Source of the DNA: DASWUD01 sp036401755
GTDB taxonomy: Bacteria > Pseudomonadota > Gammaproteobacteria > Thiohalomonadales > Thiohalomonadaceae
Assembly: GCA_036401755.1 (NCBI GenBank)
Contig: DASWUD010000175.1
Coordinates: 1 to 13,160, forward strand
Direction: 5' to 3'
Length of the DNA stretch: 13,160 bases
Notes under the pieces: model-generated
What the model saw: the letters and a program-made list of their open reading frames with translations, nothing else
Told to the model about the DNA's origin: nothing
Databases searched by the model: none
Shown here: piece after piece, positions 7,401-13,160 of the stretch
Layout: every line of letters starts with the position of its first letter
Numbering within the stretch: the stretch's first letter is position 1
Made by a program: the position numbers and the translations under genes

Positions 7401-8222
7401 TCATTGCCATTCACGCTCCAACACCAGTGCTGAAGGGTCGCGCAGTGTCATCAAAAATTGATGGCCATCGTGCCTGAGCCAGCCGCGCGCCACCACCCTC
7501 TGGCCCGTCAGTTGCCGAAGATCCATGGAATCAAATCGGCTCAAATCGCCGCGCGCTATGCGCAAGGCGACACCACTATCGAGATTTAGCCAGACCGACT
7601 TACGGCTTTCGGCAACACGTTGCACCGTACCGGCCACCAGCCGGAAACCCATGTCTCCAGATGATTCGGAAAGAGTATCGAGAGGCTGATAATAGTCGAC
7701 ATCCCAGATGCCCAGATGCTGGTGTCGTGCCTGCCCCTCGATGCGCCGATAGCAGGCGCTCTGCCAGTCGTTGGGCGGTACCACCAGCTGTTGCGCCAGC
7801 CCCTCGGCCAGCAAATGCTCTTCGATGCTACTGCCGTCGGCCAGATAGAGGTGGGCCAGCAAGCGGCCATAGTGATCATGCCGCTCCTGTTCGTAACGCA
7901 ACCCCACACGTTGGCCGCTCGCCTCGACCAGGCGCGCAACCAATGCCTGAGCCCTATCGGCCAGCGGTTCACCTTCCTGCCCCTCCTTGGCCACCTCGGG
8001 AGTATTGATGCCGGCCAGACGCACCTTGCGCCCGTCGTTCAGCTGCAGCGTATCTCCATCATAAATGCGGGCCACGCTCGCCTCTTCATCGACCCGATCG
8101 GCGGGGCAGTCAACCGCCGAGGCCGGAACGGCCCACAGAAGCGAATAGCACAAAGCAAAAAGGGCGCCCCGCTGGAGCGCCCTTCGCAAGGACGGAAGCC
8201 TGCCCATGGCAAGCCCGACCAC
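7401..8222 (-). CDS. Secreted staphylococcal-nuclease-like (thermonuclease family) protein
   Basis: The 273-residue product is predicted to be an exported nuclease. It has a Sec-type signal peptide: basic n-region (RLPSLRRALQRG), hydrophobic core about 20-31 and an ASA motif ending at Ala36. The SNase domain (about 48-180) holds IYDGDT (53-58), VRLAGINTPE (67-76) and HDHYGRLLAHLYL (115-127). These align with the nuclease active-site Asp21, Arg35, Thr41, Glu43 and Arg87; the position of Asp40, a calcium ligand, is Asn73. A C-terminal extension (about 195-270, GTVQRV...VVARGWL) looks like a small beta-barrel and is not part of the minimal nuclease. GTG at 8222 overlaps the rpmE stop by one base; ATG at 8207 (codon 6) is the alternative. 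Codons about 13-22 contain a strong terminator-like hairpin. The same rpmE-nuclease order occurs, from memory, in Pseudomonas. Confidence 0.92.
   Translation of the reverse strand: MVGLAMGRLPSLRRALQRGALFALCYSLLWAVPASAVDCPADRVDEEASVARIYDGDTLQLNDGRKVRLAGINTPEVAKEGQEGEPLADRAQALVARLVEASGQRVGLRYEQERHDHYGRLLAHLYLADGSSIEEHLLAEGLAQQLVVPPNDWQSACYRRIEGQARHQHLGIWDVDYYQPLDTLSESSGDMGFRLVAGTVQRVAESRKSVWLNLDSGVALRIARGDLSRFDSMDLRQLTGQRVVARGWLRHDGHQFLMTLRDPSALVLEREWQ
8157..8184 (-). terminator. Intrinsic-terminator-like hairpin just after rpmE, inside the nuclease coding sequence
   Basis: Read on the minus strand, AAGGGCGC (complement of 8177-8184), a 9-base loop and GCGCCCTT (complement of 8160-8167) form a perfect 8-bp stem. 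It is followed without a gap by more T residues, making a run of five T (complement of 8157-8161) and then GCTTTG. It begins 38 bases beyond the rpmE stop, the right place for an rpmE terminator, yet it encodes the n-region/h-region boundary of the nuclease signal peptide. It would be expected to let only part of the transcription through; translating ribosomes could melt it. Confidence 0.65.
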
Positions 8223-8428
8223 TACTTCTTCATGCCGTACTTCTGGCGGAACTTATCTACGCGACCAGCGGTATCAACGATCTTCTGCTTGCCGGTGAAG
8301 AACGGGTGGCAGGCAGAGCAGACGTCCAGGCTCAGATCGCGGCCGCTGGTGGAACCGGTCTTGAAGGTGTTGCCGCAGCTGCAGGTAACGGTAATTTCAG
8401 AATAGGCGGGGTGAATGTCAGGCTTCAT
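8222..8428 (-). CDS. rpmE: 50S ribosomal protein L31 (bL31), zinc-binding form
   Basis: bL31 bridges the two ribosomal subunits at the central protuberance. The 68-residue product begins MKPDIHPAY and has four cysteines, C16-x-C18 and C37-x-x-C40 (CSACHPFFTGKQ), so it is the zinc-holding C+ type rather than the zinc-free YkgM-type paralogue. Length and sequence are typical for gammaproteobacteria. The ATG has GAGG about 8 bases upstream. A good sigma70 promoter lies about 75-110 bp upstream, giving a leader of about 70 nt; in E. coli rpmE is reported to be repressed by its own product through the leader, and whether that holds here cannot be read from sequence. Its stop overlaps the nuclease GTG by one base. 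glgP, not priA, is the divergent neighbour. Confidence 0.98.
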   Translation of the reverse strand: MKPDIHPAYSEITVTCSCGNTFKTGSTSGRDLSLDVCSACHPFFTGKQKIVDTAGRVDKFRQKYGMKK

Positions 8429-8507
8429 GGCAGAACCTCAGTGATATCCTCATACGCCGCTACCCATCGCCCTTCGACAGGCACCGCGTACAAACAAAAG
8501 GACGACT

Positions 8508-8536
8508 ATCATAGGTAAAAGCCACGCCCGAGGCAA
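8508..8536 (-). promoter_or_regulatory. Candidate sigma70 promoter for rpmE
   Basis: On the minus strand TTGCCT (complement of 8531-8536, 4 of 6 to the -35 consensus) is separated by 17 bases from TATGAT (complement of 8508-8513, 5 of 6 to the -10 consensus). Transcription would start near 8501, about 70 nt before the rpmE ATG. Position, spacing and the strong -10 make this the best promoter in the rpmE/glgP gap. For glgP on the plus strand CTGACA (8586-8591) is a good -35, but no -10 of normal spacing follows. Confidence 0.6.
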
Positions 8537-8644
8537 GTCAGGCAGAAGAAAGCATATCCGAGCCGCCACCTCCCACTCGCCCCAGCTGACAGCGTCTAAA
8601 CTGATGTAAATTGTCATTCGGCCCAGACCATACAAGGAACCCTT

Positions 8645-11191
8645 ATGGCCCGCCAAAACAACGGCTTGCACGATCCAACACGGGATCCCCGCCCCAACAA
8701 CACCCACCCAACACTCCAGTACGACTTCGAGGGGCTCGATATCGCCTCGATCAAGCATTCGCTGGCCAACCGCATGATCTATACCGTCGGCAAGGATAGC
8801 GATACGGCCACCCAGCGCGACTGGCTCCACGCCGTGGCCCACATGGTTCGTGACCGGCTCACCGAACGCTGGATGCAGACCATGCGCACCCACTTTTCCA
8901 GCGATGCGAAGCGGGTCTACTACCTCTCCCTGGAGTTCCTCATCGGGCGCAGCCTGACCAACAGCCTGCTCAATTTGGGGTTTTACGAGGAGGCCGAGGC
9001 CACACTCCGGGAGTTGGGGATGGATCTGGAGGAGATCGCCGAACTGGAGTTCGATGCCGCACTGGGCAACGGCGGCCTGGGACGACTCGCCGCTTGTTTT
9101 CTCGACTCGCTCGCCACCCTGCGGCTCCCTGGCTACGGCTATGGCATTCGTTATGAATACGGCATGTTCCGCCAGGCGATCGAGAACGGTCAGCAGGTGG
9201 AGCATCCTGACAACTGGCTACGTTATGGCAATCCCTGGGAGTTTCCCCGGCCAGAGGTGCTCTATCCGGTCAGATTCGGTGGCCGTGTGGTGGAATATAA
9301 CGATGAGGCTGGGCATCCCCAGCACCACTGGATCGACACCGAAGATGTCATGGCCATGGCATTCGATACGCCGATCCCCGGCTACGGGGTCGAGACCGTC
9401 AACAACATGCGGTTGTGGTCGGCCCGCGCGACCCGTGATTTCGACCTGCGCTACTTCAATGAAGGCAACTACATCAAGGCGGTCGAGGATAAAACCCATT
9501 CGGAAAACCTCTCCAAGGTGCTTTACCCCAACGACACCACCGAAATGGGCAAGGAGTTGCGACTGCGTCAGCAATACTTTTTCGTCAGCGCCTCACTGCA
9601 AGATATCCTGTACCACTTCCTTCGCCACCACGACACTCTTCACTCCCTGCCGGAAAAGGTGGCGATCCAGCTCAACGATACCCATCCCGCCATAGCCATC
9701 GCCGAACTGATGCATCAGCTGGTGGATATCTACCATTTCCAGTGGAACACGGCATGGGAGATCACCGTGCGCACCTTTGCGTACACCAACCACACGCTGC
9801 TACCCGAAGCGCTGGAGACCTGGCCGGTGCCGCTGTTCGAGCGGCTATTGCCACGTCATCTGCAGATCATCTATCTCATCAACTACCACTTTCTCAACGA
9901 CGTGATGCACCGTTATCCGGGTGACACGGAACGGTTGCGACGCATGTCGATCATCGATGAACAGGGCGAGCGTCGTATTCGCATGTCGCACCTGGCCATC
10001 GTTGGCAGCCATAAGGTCAATGGCGTTGCCCAGCTACATAGTGAGCTGCTCAAAAAAACCCTGTTCCACGACTTCAATAGCTTCTTTCCCGGCAAGTTTG
10101 TCAACGTCACCAATGGCATCACCCCGCGCCGTTGGCTCAATCAGGCCAACCGACCGCTCTCGGCACTTATCTCTTCGCACCTCGGTCGCGACTGGGTAAC
10201 CGATCTCAATCAACTGGAGGAACTGGCTGGACTTGCGGATGACAGCACCTTTCGCCATGACTTCATGGCCACCAAACTGCACAACAAGGAGCAGCTCTCC
10301 AACCTTATCAGGCGCCACTTGGATATCGCCATCGATCCCGCCTCACTGTTCGATGTCCAGATCAAGCGCATCCACGAATACAAACGCCAGCTGCTGAACA
10401 TCCTCCATGTCATCACCCTTTACAACCGTTTGCGTGATGGCACTGCCGATGGCCGCGTGCCACGCACCATCATCATCGCAGGCAAGGCCGCCCCCGGCTA
10501 TCTGCTGGCCAAGCTGATCATCCGCCTCATCTGCGATGTCGCGGACATCATCAACAACGATCCTCAACTCCATGATCGACTCAAGGTAGTTTTCATTCCC
10601 AACTACGATGTCACCACCGCCACTGACGTGATCCCAGCTTCGGACCTCTCCGAGCAAATCTCGACCGCAGGAACCGAGGCCTCTGGCACCGGCAACATGA
10701 AGCTGGCACTTAATGGTGCCCTCACCATCGGCACGCTCGATGGTGCCAACGTAGAGATCCGTGAGGCAGTGGGTGCGGAGAATATCTTTATCTTCGGCAA
10801 CAGCGTCGAACAGGTCGAGAGGCTTCGCGCCCAAGGCTACAATCCCTTCAGCTATCTGAATCGGGACGACGAACTACAACGAGTGCTCCAGATGATTGGC
10901 GGCGGCTATTTTTCACCGCGTGAGCCCCATCGCTACCAGCCCATCGTCGATGCGCTGACCCACGGCGGCGATCGTTATCTGTTGCTGGCCGACTACCGCG
11001 AGTATGTGGTTTGCCAGGAGCTCGTTGACCGCCTCTACCTTGATCGCGAGGAATGGAGCCGCCGTGCCATCCTCAACGTGGCACATATGGGGCGCTTTTC
11101 CACTGACCGCACCATCGATGAGTACGCACGCCTCATCTGGAACATCACTCCAGTGCAGCACGAGATGCCAACAACCTTTACCGGCGGCTGA
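8645..11191 (+). CDS. glgP: Glycogen/alpha-glucan phosphorylase
   Basis: The PLP-dependent enzyme releases glucose-1-phosphate from the non-reducing ends of glycogen or maltodextrin in the cytoplasm. The 848 residues are full length for the family. Motifs in order: VYYLSLEFLIGR (91-102), GNGGLGRLAACFLDSLATL (141-159), IQLNDTHPAIAI (341-352), VNVTNGITPRRWL (486-498), KRIHEYKRQLLN (574-585), IIIAGKAAPGY (609-619) and the PLP signature EASGTGNMKLALN (678-690), with Lys686 as the Schiff-base lysine. An N-terminal tail of about 25 residues is Asn/Pro-rich and poorly conserved in appearance. The ATG has AAGGA 6 bases upstream. No other glycogen genes are in the window, so whether glycogen or maltodextrin is the main substrate is open. 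A hairpin terminator follows the stop. Confidence 0.97.
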   Translation: MARQNNGLHDPTRDPRPNNTHPTLQYDFEGLDIASIKHSLANRMIYTVGKDSDTATQRDWLHAVAHMVRDRLTERWMQTMRTHFSSDAKRVYYLSLEFLIGRSLTNSLLNLGFYEEAEATLRELGMDLEEIAELEFDAALGNGGLGRLAACFLDSLATLRLPGYGYGIRYEYGMFRQAIENGQQVEHPDNWLRYGNPWEFPRPEVLYPVRFGGRVVEYNDEAGHPQHHWIDTEDVMAMAFDTPIPGYGVETVNNMRLWSARATRDFDLRYFNEGNYIKAVEDKTHSENLSKVLYPNDTTEMGKELRLRQQYFFVSASLQDILYHFLRHHDTLHSLPEKVAIQLNDTHPAIAIAELMHQLVDIYHFQWNTAWEITVRTFAYTNHTLLPEALETWPVPLFERLLPRHLQIIYLINYHFLNDVMHRYPGDTERLRRMSIIDEQGERRIRMSHLAIVGSHKVNGVAQLHSELLKKTLFHDFNSFFPGKFVNVTNGITPRRWLNQANRPLSALISSHLGRDWVTDLNQLEELAGLADDSTFRHDFMATKLHNKEQLSNLIRRHLDIAIDPASLFDVQIKRIHEYKRQLLNILHVITLYNRLRDGTADGRVPRTIIIAGKAAPGYLLAKLIIRLICDVADIINNDPQLHDRLKVVFIPNYDVTTATDVIPASDLSEQISTAGTEASGTGNMKLALNGALTIGTLDGANVEIREAVGAENIFIFGNSVEQVERLRAQGYNPFSYLNRDDELQRVLQMIGGGYFSPREPHRYQPIVDALTHGGDRYLLLADYREYVVCQELVDRLYLDREEWSRRAILNVAHMGRFSTDRTIDEYARLIWNITPVQHEMPTTFTGG

Positions 11192-11201
11192 CGCCATTAA
11201 A

Positions 11202-11232
11202 CGCCAAAGCCCGGCATGGCCGGGCTTTGGCG
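11202..11232. terminator. Bidirectional terminator hairpin between glgP and rho
   Basis: CGCCAAAGCCCGGC (11202-11215) and GCCGGGCTTTGGCG (11219-11232) form a perfect 14-bp inverted repeat around the 3-base loop ATG. It lies between the convergent ends of glgP and rho, which are 72 bp apart. For glgP the T-run is CTTT inside the stem; on the rho side the stem is followed by TTTAAT. Both U-tracts are short, but the stem is very strong and the position is right for both genes. Confidence 0.8.
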
Positions 11233-11263
11233 ACTACTGCTGGCACAATCTGCAGTCAGGGTA

Positions 11264-12520
11264 TTAGCGTTTCATCGAATCAAAGAACTCGCCATTGGTC
11301 TTGGTGTTCTTGAGCTTGTCGTAGAGGAACTCCATCGCCGCCAGCTCATCCATCGGGTGGAGCAGCTTGCGCAGTATCCACAGCTTGTCCAGCTCATCGG
11401 GCCTGGTGAGCAGCTCTTCGCGGCGGGTACCCGAGCGATTGATATTGATGGACGGGTAGATGCGCTTCTCGGCGATGCGGCGATCCAGATGGATCTCCAT
11501 GTTGCCGGTACCCTTGAACTCTTCATAGATGACATCATCCATGCGCGAACCGGTATCGATCAACGCGGTGGCAATGATGGTGAGCGAGCCGCCCTCCTCG
11601 ATATTGCGCGCCGCGCCGAAGAAGCGCTTGGGACGATGCAGGGCGTTGGCATCGACACCACCGGTAAGCACCTTGCCGGAGGAGGGGATGACGGTGTTGT
11701 AGGCGCGTGCCAGACGGGTGATGGAATCGAGCAGGATCACCACGTCGCGTTTGTGTTCCACCAGGCGCTTGGCCTTCTCGATCACCATCTCGGCCACCTG
11801 CACGTGGCGGCTGGCCGGCTCATCAAAGGTGCTCGACACCACCTCACCGCGCACCGAGCGCTGCATCTCCGTCACCTCTTCGGGACGTTCGTCGATGAGC
11901 AGTACGATCAGGTAGCACTCGGGGTGGTTGACGGCGATCGACTGGGCGATGTTCTGCAACATCATGGTCTTACCAGCCTTGGGCGGCGAGACGATCAGGC
12001 CGCGCTGCCCCTTGCCGATGGGCGCCACCAGATCGATGACGCGTGCCGTGATGTCTTCGGTGCTGCCGTTGCCGATCTCCAGCTTCAGCCGCTTGTTGGC
12101 GTGCAGCGGGGTAAGGTTTTCAAACAGTACCTTGTTTTTGGCGTTCTCCGGCGGCTCGTAGTTGATCTGATCAACCTTCAGCAGGGCAAAATAACGCTCG
12201 CCCTCTTTGGGATTGCGGATCTTGCCGGAGACGGTGTCACCGGTACGCAGATTGAAGCGGCGGATCTGGCTGGGCGAGACGTAGATATCATCCGGCCCGG
12301 CCATGTAGGAACCGTCGGCGGTGCGAAGAAAGCCGAAGCCGTCCTGCAGGATCTCCAGCACGCCATCACCGGCGATATCTTCACCTGTCTGGGCGTGGGC
12401 CTTGAGGATGGAGAAGATCACCGACTCCTTGCGAGAGCGGGCAACGCCCTCGATCCCCATGGATTCAGCCAATTCTACGATTTCAGAGGCGGGTTTACGC
12501 TTTAATTCGGTAAGATTCAT
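11264..12520 (-). CDS. rho: Transcription termination factor Rho
   Basis: Rho is the hexameric RNA-dependent ATPase that ends transcription at C-rich untranslated RNA. The 418 residues align almost position for position with the 419-residue E. coli protein. The N-terminal RNA-binding domain carries the primary-site residues in DGFGFLR (60-66) and GPDDIYVSPSQIRRF (75-89). The ATPase domain has Walker A PPKAGKT (179-185, Lys184), catalytic Glu211 in DERPEEV, Walker B VVILLD (260-265), the Q-loop SSGKVLTGG (280-288) with Lys283, and arginine finger Arg366 in NRSGTR. There is no insertion domain of the kind seen in Actinobacteria. No Shine-Dalgarno sequence is visible before the ATG. It lies downstream of trxA, as in E. 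coli, with its own candidate promoter and a C-rich leader. Confidence 0.99.
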   Translation of the reverse strand: MNLTELKRKPASEIVELAESMGIEGVARSRKESVIFSILKAHAQTGEDIAGDGVLEILQDGFGFLRTADGSYMAGPDDIYVSPSQIRRFNLRTGDTVSGKIRNPKEGERYFALLKVDQINYEPPENAKNKVLFENLTPLHANKRLKLEIGNGSTEDITARVIDLVAPIGKGQRGLIVSPPKAGKTMMLQNIAQSIAVNHPECYLIVLLIDERPEEVTEMQRSVRGEVVSSTFDEPASRHVQVAEMVIEKAKRLVEHKRDVVILLDSITRLARAYNTVIPSSGKVLTGGVDANALHRPKRFFGAARNIEEGGSLTIIATALIDTGSRMDDVIYEEFKGTGNMEIHLDRRIAEKRIYPSININRSGTRREELLTRPDELDKLWILRKLLHPMDELAAMEFLYDKLKNTKTNGEFFDSMKR

Positions 12521-12664
12521 GTGTGTTGTTGCCGTTTGATTCGATCCTGATAGGAAGCTGGAATACGTTGGATGATGTTCGGGAGAGATTTTTTCCGAGA
12601 ATTCGGGAAGACGCTCGGGTCTTCGGGAGGAGATAAATCGGGGTGTTAGTTTTTCGTTCTATTG
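12521..12664 (-). promoter_or_regulatory. C-rich rho mRNA leader, candidate Rho autoregulation site
   Basis: In the minus-strand RNA the 140 bases complementary to 12521-12660 contain, by my count, 47 C and 19 G, the C-over-G bias typical of Rho-utilisation regions. The leader holds three copies of TCCCGAA (complements of 12578-12584, 12602-12608 and 12622-12628) and a 6-bp hairpin, GAAGAC with GTCTTC (12607-12612 and 12619-12624). No ATG, GTG or TTG occurs before the rho ATG, so there is no counterpart of the E. coli rhoL leader peptide. In E. coli rho is known to be autoregulated through its leader; the same is inferred here. Confidence 0.6.
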
Positions 12665-12670
12665 TTTTGG

Positions 12671-12699
12671 ACTATAGCACTGGTAAAACCCGGCGTCCA
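12671..12699 (-). promoter_or_regulatory. Candidate extended -10 promoter for rho
   Basis: On the minus strand TGGACG (complement of 12694-12699, 4 of 6 to the -35 consensus), a 17-base spacer and TATAGT (complement of 12671-12676, 5 of 6 to the -10 consensus) are seen. The -10 is preceded by TGC, making an extended -10. Transcription would start near 12664, giving a leader of about 144 nt. The -35 lies inside the 3' arm of the trxA terminator stem, so the two signals share bases. Confidence 0.6.
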
Positions 12700-12722
12700 G
12701 CCTGATGGGATCGGAGGCCGGG
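12685..12722 (-). terminator. Intrinsic terminator of trxA
   Basis: On the minus strand CCCGGCCTCC (complement of 12713-12722), a 14-base loop and GGACGCCGGG (complement of 12689-12698) form a 10-bp stem with one internal mismatch, followed directly by TTTT (complement of 12685-12688). It starts about 8 bases after the trxA stop. The U-run is short, so some readthrough into rho is likely. Confidence 0.65.
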
Positions 12723-12729
12723 CAACCAG

Positions 12730-13056
12730 TCACAAATTGCTGTCGATGAAGGCCGCCAGCTGCGATTTGGAAACGGCACCAACCTTGGTCGCCTCCACAT
12801 TACCGTTCTTGAACAGCATCAGGGTGGGGATGCCACGAATGCCGTACCTGGGAGGGGTATTGGGATTTTCATCGATATTCAGCTTGGCAACCTTTAGCCG
12901 CTCGGCATATTCCTCGGCGATTTCATCGAGAATCGGTGCGATCATCTTGCATGGGCCGCACCAGTCGGCCCAATAATCCACCAGCACCGTCCCTTCGGAC
13001 TTGAGCACTTCGCTCTCGAAGGAGTCATCGGTAACGTAAACGATTTTGTCGCTCAA
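12730..13056 (-). CDS. trxA: Thioredoxin 1 (TTG start)
   Basis: Thioredoxin reduces protein disulfides in the cytoplasm using electrons from thioredoxin reductase. The start is placed at TTG 13056, giving 108 residues beginning MSDKIVYVTDDSF, which matches the E. coli start; a perfect GGAGG (complement of 13065-13069) sits 8 bases upstream. The in-frame ATG at 13071 overlaps that ribosome site, has none of its own and would add five residues (MEAAT). With the TTG start the active site WCGPCK has Cys33 and Cys36, and the cis-proline is Pro77 in GIPTL. Length and sequence are typical. trxA is followed by a terminator and then rho, as in other gammaproteobacteria. The 89 bp upstream to the window edge hold a small CTGGC/GCCAG hairpin (13091-13105) but no clear promoter. 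Confidence 0.97.
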   Translation of the reverse strand: MSDKIVYVTDDSFESEVLKSEGTVLVDYWADWCGPCKMIAPILDEIAEEYAERLKVAKLNIDENPNTPPRYGIRGIPTLMLFKNGNVEATKVGAVSKSQLAAFIDSNL

Positions 13057-13160
13057 TGTTGCAGCCTCCATTTAACAGCGGCTCGCCCCTCTGGCTCTTT
13101 GCCAGAAAAAGGGATAAGCACCGCGCTCATTGTTGGTATGTTATCAGAACCTTTAACCAT

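Noticed and set aside
8450..9205. Open frame of 251 codons on the minus strand over the start of glgP
   Set aside because: Most of it is antisense to clear GlgP sequence; the rest covers the rpmE promoter region. No ribosome site or recognisable domain.
11216..12505. Open frame of 429 codons on the plus strand, antisense to rho
   Set aside because: It mirrors rho over its full length, a common result of codon bias in GC-rich genes. Its translation is Asp/His/Gln-rich without motifs, while Rho is unmistakable on the other strand.
13091..13105. CTGGC-TCTTT-GCCAG hairpin upstream of trxA as a terminator
   Set aside because: Only 5 bp of stem, and the T-run lies before, not after, the hairpin on the trxA strand; on the other strand it is followed by A residues.
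13053..13160. 35-codon minus-strand frame from the window edge whose TGA overlaps the trxA TTG
   Set aside because: The overlap suggests a coupled leader peptide, but the frame touches the window edge, its ATG is at the very last base and the product has no recognisable feature. Without upstream sequence it cannot be judged.
1..13160. Mobile element, CRISPR array, tRNA, toxin-antitoxin or defence system
   Set aside because: No transposase, integrase, repeat-spacer array, cloverleaf or defence domain was seen. All long coding regions belong to core families except one unknown protein, so the window does not appear to hold an undescribed multi-gene system.

Overview
The window looks like ordinary chromosome from a gammaproteobacterium outside the Enterobacterales. 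The reasons are near-textbook gammaproteobacterial Rho and thioredoxin, a type IV pilus pilMNOP operon divergent from ponA, and a gene order (pilP-O-N-M / ponA / malic enzyme / nuclease / rpmE) that, from memory, matches the corresponding Pseudomonas aeruginosa region. Genus cannot be fixed from sequence reading alone; a Chromatiales-like or related lineage is a guess. There is no insertion sequence, integrase, tRNA, rRNA or CRISPR array, and base use looks even throughout, so this is core rather than accessory DNA.

Layout. 1-2619 (minus): pilM, pilN, pilO and the first 96 codons of pilP, every junction overlapping by 1-4 bases, forming the inner-membrane alignment complex of the type IV pilus. 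2620-2786: divergent control region with a large near-perfect palindrome that covers a candidate pilM promoter. 2787-5864 (plus): ponA (PBP1a, cell-wall synthesis) and, starting directly after its stop, a conserved protein of unknown role. 5854-7119 (minus): single-domain NADP-type malic enzyme, tail-to-tail and overlapping the previous gene by 11 bp. 7120-7400: gap with hairpins but no convincing gene. 7401-8428 (minus): rpmE (ribosomal protein bL31) and a secreted staphylococcal-nuclease-like protein whose start overlaps the rpmE stop. 8645-11191 (plus): glycogen phosphorylase glgP. 11202-11232: shared terminator hairpin. 11264-13056 (minus): trxA then rho, with a trxA terminator, a rho promoter and a C-rich rho leader between them.

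How the parts relate. The left half pairs peptidoglycan synthesis with pilus assembly, an old arrangement in these bacteria. The rest is central metabolism (malate to pyruvate, glycogen breakdown), translation (bL31), redox (thioredoxin) and transcription termination (Rho). I found no undescribed multi-gene system. The points worth a second look are regulatory: the pilM/ponA palindrome, an intrinsic-terminator-like hairpin inside the signal-peptide codons of the nuclease just after rpmE, and the C-rich repeat-bearing rho leader that lacks a leader peptide. One start codon (trxA) should be moved to a TTG.
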